DNA of 7,931 nt, from positions 1 to 7,931 of the forward strand of contig JACVJG010000105.1 in assembly GCA_015711875.1 (NCBI GenBank), read 5' to 3'. Of the stretch, positions 1 to 4,909 are shown piece by piece. Source of the DNA: Candidatus Solincola jinzensis (GTDB lineage Bacteria > Actinomycetota > Geothermincolia > Geothermincolales > RBG-13-55-18). Each line of letters begins with the position of its first letter. The first letter of the stretch is position 1. The notes below the pieces were generated by a model. It was given only the letters and a program-made list of their open reading frames with translations, ran no database searches and was not told where the DNA came from. The position numbers were made by a program, and so were the translations under genes.

Positions 1-951
1 CAGGGTGGAGAGGGCACGCTCTCTCAGCCTCTTCTTCAGCTCGGGCGGCGATATCACCTTCACCTCCGTCCCGTAGCTGAGCAGCTCCCGTTCCAGCCAG
101 GAGAGGTTATCGGTGCGCAAAGTGCAGACCAGGCGTCCCTTGGCCTCCTCGCATCGGGTGAAGATGGGTTGCTCACGCGCCCAGCCGGCCAGGGCGGGCG
201 AGAAGCTGAGCTTCACCTCTATCCCGCCCGATTTCACGGCCCCGTACGGACCGGGCGGGCTCGACTCCACATCCTCCCCCGGAGGAGGCTCGAAGGTCTC
301 CTCTTTTATACTCAGCTCCTTGATGCGATCCACGCGAAACACCCTCGTCTCACGGCTGCGCTCGTCCCAGGCTCGCAGGTACCAGTGCCCCATTCCGAAC
401 TCCAGGGAAAGGGGATGCACGCGTCGGCTCGTCAGCTCGTCCCTCCCGTAGCTGTAGTAATCCATCTCCACCACCAGCCTGTCCTCGCAGGCGCGGGAGA
501 GCTCCGAGAGCACGGCCCTCTCGTGCGTCGCCGGCTTTATCTCCATCCTGTTCTCGATCTCTTCGCGCGAAGGGCGCCCCTGCCGGAGGGCTCGCGATAT
601 CTTCTCCATGGCCGAGAACAGGGGAGCCGCGGCCTTTTCACTCGAGAGTTTCGCCAGGGCATTGCAGGCCAGGTGAAGCCCGTAGAGCTCGGCGGGGGTG
701 AAACGCAGCGGACGGGCGAAGTAATCGGCCATGTGTATATACACCCGGTTCCCGTCGTAGTCCACCTCGATGAGGTCGGCCGGGGTATAGTCAGGCTTGC
801 CGCATAGGAAAATAAGGTCCAGGTCGCGCATCAACTGGTCGCGAGAGACCCCGAAGACCTCGCACAGCTCCTCCAGCGTCGCCCCCTGGTGCCTGAGCAC
901 GTAAGGCACCAGGGAGAGGAGGCGCTGTATCCTCTCTTTGGGATCGGCCAA
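1..951 (-). CDS. pafC: PafC-like WYL-domain transcriptional regulator (partial, C-terminus off the left edge)
   Basis: Reading the minus strand from TTG at 951 gives 317 uninterrupted codons to base 1, with no stop, so the gene continues past the edge. Residues about 5-65 form a DeoR-like winged helix-turn-helix (motif LEELCEVFGVSRDQLMRDLD followed by an LCGKPDYTPADLIEVD segment). A WYL domain spans about 140-215 with the eponymous W190-Y191-L192 and the downstream FRVDRI strand. A C-terminal WCX-type segment follows from about 243. The N-terminal pattern 'LLSLVPYVLRHQGATLEEL' is characteristic of PafC. In mycobacteria PafB and PafC together activate the LexA-independent DNA-damage response. 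The start is chosen as TTG because no ATG or GTG lies nearby in frame; a strong ribosome binding site sits 8 nt ahead. The better-looking ATG at 959, overlapping the pafB stop, is out of frame. Function is from family knowledge; the order pafB then pafC supports it. Confidence 0.88.
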   Translation of the reverse strand, partial: MADPKERIQRLLSLVPYVLRHQGATLEELCEVFGVSRDQLMRDLDLIFLCGKPDYTPADLIEVDYDGNRVYIHMADYFARPLRFTPAELYGLHLACNALAKLSSEKAAAPLFSAMEKISRALRQGRPSREEIENRMEIKPATHERAVLSELSRACEDRLVVEMDYYSYGRDELTSRRVHPLSLEFGMGHWYLRAWDERSRETRVFRVDRIKELSIKEETFEPPPGEDVESSPPGPYGAVKSGGIEVKLSFSPALAGWAREQPIFTRCEEAKGRLVCTLRTDNLSWLERELLSYGTEVKVISPPELKKRLRERALSTL

Positions 952-955
952 GTTT

Positions 956-1966
956 TCATCCCTCCCCCAGGCTCTTGAGGAGCTTCTGCAGGCGCCGCTT
1001 GACCTTATCCCGCAGCTCGGGCGGGGCAAGCACCTCGGCGTCCTCGGCATAGGAGAGCACCCAGTTCAAGAAAGCTTCCTCGTTGCGAACGGTGACCTCC
1101 AATATCCCACCCCCATCGGGCGTCCACTCGAAACGGTAGACGTCCCCCAGATCCCTTTCCACCTGCCAGGCCATGCGGGGAGAGAAGCGCACCCTCGCCA
1201 CCCGGGGCGCTCCTTCCTCGAATTCCCAGGGTAGGATGCGCGCGTATCGCTCCAGTCGGAAGTCCACGGGGCGGGTGAAATCCGGGGCCTCACTATCCGG
1301 ACGCGTGAACTCCACCTCCGACTCGATGCGCGAGACCCTGAATGACCGTATCTCCCCCCTCAAGTGGCAGAACCCCACCACGTACCAGGCACCGCGTTCC
1401 AGGTAAAGCCCGTAAGGGTCGAGTTCGCGCTGGCGCGCCTCCTCCTTCCCCTTTCCCTGGGCACGATAGGTGAAACGCACTCTCCGGCACTCCACCGCCG
1501 CTTTCCACAGCCGGTCGAGCACCTCCTCCCGCTCGCGCATGGGGGCAAAACGCAGATGCGGCATGGCCAGGTTTCCCAGCCTGCTGCCCTCTCCCAGATC
1601 GGGGCTGAGTTTTTTCAGGGCCGCCTGCGCCTCGCGCGAAAAAGGGGTGAGTTCCCCGGAGGAGAGGCGGTTTACCAGCAGCAGCGCCACCTTCTCCTCG
1701 GGAGAGAAATCCAGCTCGGGAAGATAGTACTCTTCCTTGGGGATACGGTATCCCACCTCCTCCCCGAGCGCGTCCACCGGCTCCACCCGCAGGGGCACCC
1801 CCATCTCGCGCAACTCGCTCTTGTCCCGTTCGAACATGCGCTTGAAGGAAGCCATGGAGGCCTGCTCGTACCCGGGGATGGAGCACCTTATCTGCTCGAG
1901 GGTGACCGGCTTACGGGCCTCCAGCAGCATGGCGATGAGGTCGATGATGCGCTCCGCCTTGTTCAT
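956..1966 (-). CDS. pafB: PafB-like WYL-domain transcriptional regulator
   Basis: This 336-residue protein starts at ATG 1966, with GGGGAGG at 1973-1979 placed 6 nt upstream. An upstream in-frame ATG at 2029 would add 21 residues that do not resemble the family, so I reject it. Residues 1-75 are the winged helix-turn-helix (MNKAERIIDLIAMLLEARKP, then VTLEQIR and FKRMFERDKSELREMGVPL, a hallmark of PafB). Residues about 145-220 are the WYL domain, here with W194-Y195-V196 in place of WYL and the conserved RSFRVSRI strand. Residues about 255-336 are the C-terminal WCX-like extension ending in a basic helix. Length fits PafB (about 330). With PafC it is expected to form a heteromeric activator of DNA-repair genes. 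pafA, which precedes pafBC in mycobacteria, is not next to it here: the upstream side carries a divergent ORF. The shared 123-bp divergent region would hold its promoter, but I see no clear -10. Confidence 0.9.
   Translation of the reverse strand: MNKAERIIDLIAMLLEARKPVTLEQIRCSIPGYEQASMASFKRMFERDKSELREMGVPLRVEPVDALGEEVGYRIPKEEYYLPELDFSPEEKVALLLVNRLSSGELTPFSREAQAALKKLSPDLGEGSRLGNLAMPHLRFAPMREREEVLDRLWKAAVECRRVRFTYRAQGKGKEEARQRELDPYGLYLERGAWYVVGFCHLRGEIRSFRVSRIESEVEFTRPDSEAPDFTRPVDFRLERYARILPWEFEEGAPRVARVRFSPRMAWQVERDLGDVYRFEWTPDGGGILEVTVRNEEAFLNWVLSYAEDAEVLAPPELRDKVKRRLQKLLKSLGEG
960..968 (-). promoter_or_regulatory. Ribosome binding site of pafC inside the end of pafB
   Basis: On the minus strand this reads GGGGGAGGG, 8 nt before the TTG start at 951 and overlapping the last codons of pafB. 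It decides the otherwise ambiguous TTG start and implies translational coupling of the two regulators, giving similar amounts of each subunit. Confidence 0.7.
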
Positions 1967-2089
1967 GCCCTGCCTCCCCTGACCGCCACGCGACCGCATC
2001 TTCGCCGCAAAGAGGAAAGACGCCGACACGAATGAGGCCGGAGCATGCCCGCGGCCGGCAACCCGGACCGCCCTTCCGGAGGGAAAAGG

Positions 2090-2494
2090 ATGTCACTGGG
2101 CGATGCTAGCCTGCGTTTGGAAGGCCGTATACCCATGGAACAGGCAGGTGCGAAAATGAAGGGAAGAAAATCCGCTCTACTTTTAGCGGGCATTTTCCTG
2201 GCCTCCCTGGCCGAGAGCGCGGGTCCCGCATGGATACTGGCCGCGGCTGGGAGCCTTGCCTCTTTCGCCGCTCTGCTCGTGATCTGCGTGAGGGAAGGGG
2301 CAACGAGCGCGAGAACCCCGGCAGAGCTGGAGCGCATAGCGGATATCACCTCTTTTCACCCTCCCGCTCCCACCCTCCACGGACGGCAGCACGAAGGTGT
2401 ATCAGCGCTCCACGCGACGCTTCCAGGTTGGAGGTCCGCTCGTGCGCTCCCTGAAAACATACGGGCAACATCCGATCGCATAACATCCACCTAG
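2090..2494 (+). CDS. Small hypothetical membrane protein (uncertain)
   Basis: The frame is open from 2045. I place the start at ATG 2090 because GGAGGG at 2078-2083 lies 6 nt ahead, giving 134 residues. ATG 2135 (GGAAGG 10 nt ahead) and ATG 2156 are alternatives. Residues about 28-41 and 46-67 are hydrophobic (SALLLAGIFLASLAE and WILAAAGSLASFAALLVICV), preceded by the basic stretch MKGRK, which suggests two membrane helices with a short turn. The tail from about 90 to 134 (PPAPTLHGRQ onward) has no pattern and may be noise, so the frame could be a decayed or chance ORF. No family is recognised. It is divergent from pafB and has no downstream partner. The hydrophobic core and good ribosome binding site are the only support. 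Confidence 0.4.
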   Translation: MSLGDASLRLEGRIPMEQAGAKMKGRKSALLLAGIFLASLAESAGPAWILAAAGSLASFAALLVICVREGATSARTPAELERIADITSFHPPAPTLHGRQHEGVSALHATLPGWRSARALPENIRATSDRITST

Positions 2495-2504
2495 AAATAA
2501 TAGC

Positions 2505-2538
2505 ATCGCGCGGCCCACACCGGTTATTTATCGCGCGG
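2505..2538. repeat. 9-bp direct repeat ATCGCGCGG, two copies
   Basis: ATCGCGCGG occurs at 2505-2513 and 2530-2538, a 25-bp period. A direct repeat of this size and phase could be a tandem operator, but the words are GC-rich and may be chance. It lies just downstream of the small ORF and about 250 bp upstream of the candidate hydrolase promoter. Confidence 0.3.
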
Positions 2539-2580
2539 ACGCGCATAAACCCCAAGGGGGGCGTTTACCGGGCCCCGTGA

Positions 2581-2606
2581 GATGGGGGAAAATCTGTCGC
2601 CCCCTC
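2581..2606 (+). other. GC-rich hairpin
   Basis: GGGGG at 2584-2588 pairs with CCCCC at 2600-2604 across an 11-nt loop. The stem extends by GA/TC if T2583 is bulged, giving about 7 bp. No T-run follows, so it is not a standard intrinsic terminator, although it could end transcription of the small ORF upstream or be part of a leader structure. Confidence 0.4.
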
Positions 2607-2784
2607 AGGCCAAGAGATGAGAAAGCGACGTCTCTACGCCTCCATGGGTTTAGTCTTCACCGCGACCCCCTAGGAGCATGGCCTCGCGGCGGCTTTTCTC
2701 ATCCATGGGTGCCGTTGCCCTCGCGCTCAAACCCGCGGCCGTCACCTTTCCGGCAAGCCAGCTATCTTCAACCTTCGCCTCTTC

Positions 2785-2793
2785 TGGTATTAT
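2785..2793 (+). promoter_or_regulatory. Candidate extended -10 promoter of the hydrolase gene
   Basis: TGGTATTAT matches the extended -10 pattern TGN-TATAAT with one mismatch in the hexamer. The best -35 at 17-bp spacing (TCTTCA, 2765-2770) is poor, as expected if the TGN extension compensates. A start near 2800 would give a leader of about 58 nt to ATG 2858. Confidence 0.5.
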
Positions 2794-2820
2794 TTAACCC
2801 GTATTCAACGGCATCCATGC

Positions 2821-2834
2821 GAAACGAGCGTTCG
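2821..2834. promoter_or_regulatory. LexA (SOS) box-like site
   Basis: GAAACGAGCGTTCG matches the Gram-positive/actinobacterial LexA consensus CGAACRNRYGTTYG at 12 of 14 positions. The right half GTTCG is perfect; the left half has AAAC in place of GAAC. It would lie about 20-34 nt after the predicted transcription start. The same bases contribute to a perfect 6-bp inverted repeat AACGAG (2823-2828) / CTCGTT (2840-2845) next to the ribosome binding site. The imperfect left half keeps confidence low. Confidence 0.3.
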
Positions 2835-2857
2835 GTAAACTCGTTAAGGGGGCGACC

Positions 2858-4483
2858 ATGGTAAAACGCGTGCGCGCGGCGGGAAAGCGCCGCAAGCTCA
2901 GAAGACCATTGTTGCTGGCCTCATGCCTGGCATCACTCCCCTTGCTGCCCCGCGCGGCCAGGAAGGCGGCGGAGCTGGAGGGCAAGCGCAAGGGGTTCGA
3001 GGTCAGGCAGTTCAAGCTCACGGTAAGGGACGGCACCAGGCTTTCAGCGGCCCTTTACGTTCCCAGCGGGGAGGGCCCTTTCCCCGCCCTGGTGATGGTG
3101 CATTCCTGGATGCTTTCGCGTTGGCAGTGCCATCTCTATGCTCCCTACTTCGCCTCCGACGGCTACGTTGTCCTAGCCTATGATTGCCGTGGATGGGGCT
3201 CGTCCCAGGGCCGGGTGAACTGCGCCGATCCCGACCTGGAGATCCGCGATCTCGAGGACGCCATCGACTGGCTGCTCAAGGAGAGCGAACTCCCCCTGAA
3301 GGAGGGCGCGTTGGGAGTCACCGGCATTTCCTACGGGGGAGGGCATTCCTTCCTCATCGCCTCCCGCGACCCCAGAGTGAGAGCCGTCGCGCCTTTCAAT
3401 GGCTGGACCGACCTCAGGGAGAGCCTGCTTCCGCAGGGCTCGCTGAAGATCTTCTGGGGGCTTCTACTCCTCCTCACCGCCTCCTGGGCCACCCGCCTCG
3501 ACCCCCGTAACGTGCTCTATCGCTGGACCGGCGTCATGCTGCTGCGTCGCGGCGACCATGACGCCTTTGAAAGGGATATGCGCCGCCGCTCGCGCATCCA
3601 TGATGTCGACGGGATAATGACCCCCATGCTCATCGTGGGCTCCTGGAACGACGACCTTTTCGAGCCCAACCAGATGATGCGCTTTTTCGAGCGGCTTAAC
3701 GCCCCCAAAATGCTCTATATCGCCAACGGCATACATGGCCTGGACGCCGGCTTCGGCCCGCGCTGGGCGGGACGGGAGATCTGGGCGCTGACCAAGCGCT
3801 GGTTCGATCACTGGCTGAAGGATGAGGACAACGGGGTGCTCGAGGAGTCGCCCGTGCGCCTCCACCGCCCCTGGAAAAGAGAGGTGGAGGCGGAGGAAGC
3901 ATGGCCTCCTCCGGGCGTCACCACGCACCGCCTTTTCCTGGGCGAAGAGGAAGGCGCTCTCAAGATGAGCTCCCGGCCCCGCGAGGGGCGGGGCGAGGCG
4001 GTTCTCAAACCACGCCTCATAAACGCGGCCACATCGGGGCCCTCGGTGATCAGGCCGCAGGCGCTGGGCTTCGTGGTCCCGGGTCCCAGGCGCGACCGCG
4101 GCAGGGGGTTTTTCTCCTTCACCACCGCCCCCTCCCGTCGCGATTTCGAGCTCCTGGGCATACCTCGCCTGACCCTCACCATCGAGCCCCTGCAGGAGCG
4201 GGTACAGGTCAACGCCCTTCTTTACGACCTTCCCCCCAACGGCGGGCTGCCGCGACTCATCACCTACGGCACCGCCACCCTGGAAGGGCTGAGTCCAGGG
4301 AATGAAACGGTGTTCTCCATGGAGCTGGTGGCCGCCGACTACCTGCTGGAGGTGGGGCACTCCTTCCGCCTCACCTTGACCGGCGCCAATCCCTCCTTCG
4401 TGCTTCCGGTATTTGGAAAGGGTGCCCGGGTGGTTTACGGGGGGAGCAGGTGCGCGCTGGACCTGCCGTTAAGAGAGGTTTGA
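2858..4483 (+). CDS. CocE/NonD-family (S15-like) alpha/beta hydrolase, probably exported
   Basis: The 541-residue product starts at ATG 2858, with AAGGGGG at 2846-2852 placed 5 nt ahead. The N-terminus is strongly basic (RRKLRR, 11-16) followed by a hydrophobic run (PLLLASCLASLPLLP, 17-31), suggesting an export signal or membrane anchor; twin arginines are present but not a clean Tat motif, and the LASC lipobox has too short a hydrophobic core to trust. The catalytic domain (about 50-335) shows the nucleophile elbow G-I-S158-Y-G-G, the acid in GSWNDD (D265 probable) and the base in GIH293G, a full Ser-Asp-His triad. YDCRGWGSS (108-116) is the usual oxyanion-side motif. A lid region near 186-250 includes the hydrophobic stretch IFWGLLLLLTASW. 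Residues about 335-541 match the beta jelly-roll PepX_C domain. The family includes X-Pro dipeptidyl peptidases, cocaine esterase and amino-ester hydrolases; the substrate cannot be told from sequence. Confidence 0.9.
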   Translation: MVKRVRAAGKRRKLRRPLLLASCLASLPLLPRAARKAAELEGKRKGFEVRQFKLTVRDGTRLSAALYVPSGEGPFPALVMVHSWMLSRWQCHLYAPYFASDGYVVLAYDCRGWGSSQGRVNCADPDLEIRDLEDAIDWLLKESELPLKEGALGVTGISYGGGHSFLIASRDPRVRAVAPFNGWTDLRESLLPQGSLKIFWGLLLLLTASWATRLDPRNVLYRWTGVMLLRRGDHDAFERDMRRRSRIHDVDGIMTPMLIVGSWNDDLFEPNQMMRFFERLNAPKMLYIANGIHGLDAGFGPRWAGREIWALTKRWFDHWLKDEDNGVLEESPVRLHRPWKREVEAEEAWPPPGVTTHRLFLGEEEGALKMSSRPREGRGEAVLKPRLINAATSGPSVIRPQALGFVVPGPRRDRGRGFFSFTTAPSRRDFELLGIPRLTLTIEPLQERVQVNALLYDLPPNGGLPRLITYGTATLEGLSPGNETVFSMELVAADYLLEVGHSFRLTLTGANPSFVLPVFGKGARVVYGGSRCALDLPLREV

Positions 4484-4627
4484 ACGACATGCTCGGCGAA
4501 CTCCGCCCTGGGGTCATCGCCAGGCGCGACTGGATCTGTCTTCAGGGGGATTGAGCGGAGCGCTGGCGCCGTGGCGAAGAAAGGCGGTGTCACCTTGTCG
4601 ATGTCATCCCATGCCTCACTTGCGGGT

Positions 4628-4648
4628 ATATGGATATATGATCCATAT
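4628..4648. repeat. Perfect 8-bp inverted repeat, candidate operator
   Basis: ATATGGAT (4628-4635) and ATCCATAT (4641-4648) are exact reverse complements around a 5-nt centre ATATG, 21 bp overall. The site is AT-rich inside GC-rich DNA and sits about 90 bp upstream of the candidate promoter. The size and symmetry suit a dimeric repressor or activator site; as RNA it would be a modest hairpin with no T-run after it. Confidence 0.5.
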
Positions 4649-4686
4649 CCGCGGCAAAGTAATATGGGCATGGCGTCGAAGCCCCC

Positions 4687-4789
4687 GGAGGCGGTTCCCG
4701 GCGCTCTCGCTCCCCAAAGAAGCGAAAAACGCCTCCAAGCTGCTACAATTCGATTTATCTGGAGGCGGTCCCCGGCTCTCTCGCCCCCT
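4687..4789 (+). repeat. 29-bp direct repeat pair able to form competing hairpins
   Basis: Bases 4687-4715 and 4761-4789 match at 25 of 29 positions; both begin GGAGGCGGT and share the CCCGG and CTCTCGC blocks. Between them CGCCTCC (4730-4736) is exactly complementary to the GGAGGCG that opens either copy. The first pairing encloses a second stem TCGCT/AGCGA; the second pairing would use a 24-nt loop. The two are mutually exclusive in one transcript. The element covers the candidate -10 site, so only transcripts started further upstream would contain both copies. Confidence 0.55.
4741..4749 (+). promoter_or_regulatory. Candidate extended -10 promoter of the M28 peptidase gene
   Basis: TGCTACAAT matches TGN-TATAAT with one mismatch. 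No convincing -35 lies 16-18 bp upstream. Transcription from near 4756 would give a leader of about 155 nt that begins just before the second copy of the 29-bp repeat and ends at the ribosome binding site GGAAGGAG (4893-4900). Confidence 0.5.
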
Positions 4790-4909
4790 CTTTGGTCGCA
4801 GAAGAGGATGGTGTCGCTGCGTTGATGCCCCAGTCCGGAAAGCGGTCCGGCGGGAGAGGCGAACAGAGCGGCGGGGGAGAACGGACGGTCCGGGAAGGAG
4901 CAGGATGAG

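Larger units (their letters stand above)
2495..2857. other. Gene-free region upstream of the CocE-like hydrolase
   Basis: This 363-bp stretch contains no ORF with protein-like composition. An open frame from 2577 runs into the hydrolase start but is rich in arginine, proline and serine and looks like a chance reading. Visible elements are a 9-bp direct repeat, a GC-rich hairpin, a candidate promoter, a LexA-like box and the hydrolase ribosome binding site. A weak pairing also exists between AGAGA (2613-2617) and TCTCT (2631-2635). I do not recognise any known riboswitch core here. Confidence 0.6.
4484..4909. other. Gene-free leader region between hydrolase and M28 peptidase genes
   Basis: This 426-bp stretch has open frames on both strands (4551-4913 plus, 4435-5049 minus), but both are arginine- or proline-rich, lack homology I can recognise, and overlap the real peptidase start, so I treat them as chance. 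The region holds an AT-rich inverted repeat, a 29-bp direct repeat and a promoter. Another 8-bp direct repeat, CGGTCCGG, occurs at 4843-4850 and 4886-4893. CTCTCTCGCC (4776-4785) can pair with GGCGGGAGAG (4849-4858) in a 10-bp stem with one G-U pair. I see no intrinsic terminator for the hydrolase gene. Confidence 0.6.

Noticed and set aside
1996..2026. GTGTCGGCG on the minus strand upstream of pafB as autoregulatory PafBC motif
   Set aside because: Seven of nine positions match but no -10 follows at 8 bp, so it is no better than chance in this composition.
2495..2857. Riboswitch in the hydrolase leader
   Set aside because: Hairpins exist, but no conserved core of cobalamin, c-di-GMP, c-di-AMP, SAM, glycine or fluoride classes is visible, and most of the region lies upstream of the predicted transcription start.
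3464..4360. 298-codon minus-strand frame inside the hydrolase gene
   Set aside because: It is antisense to a gene with intact catalytic motifs; long antisense frames are expected in high-GC DNA.
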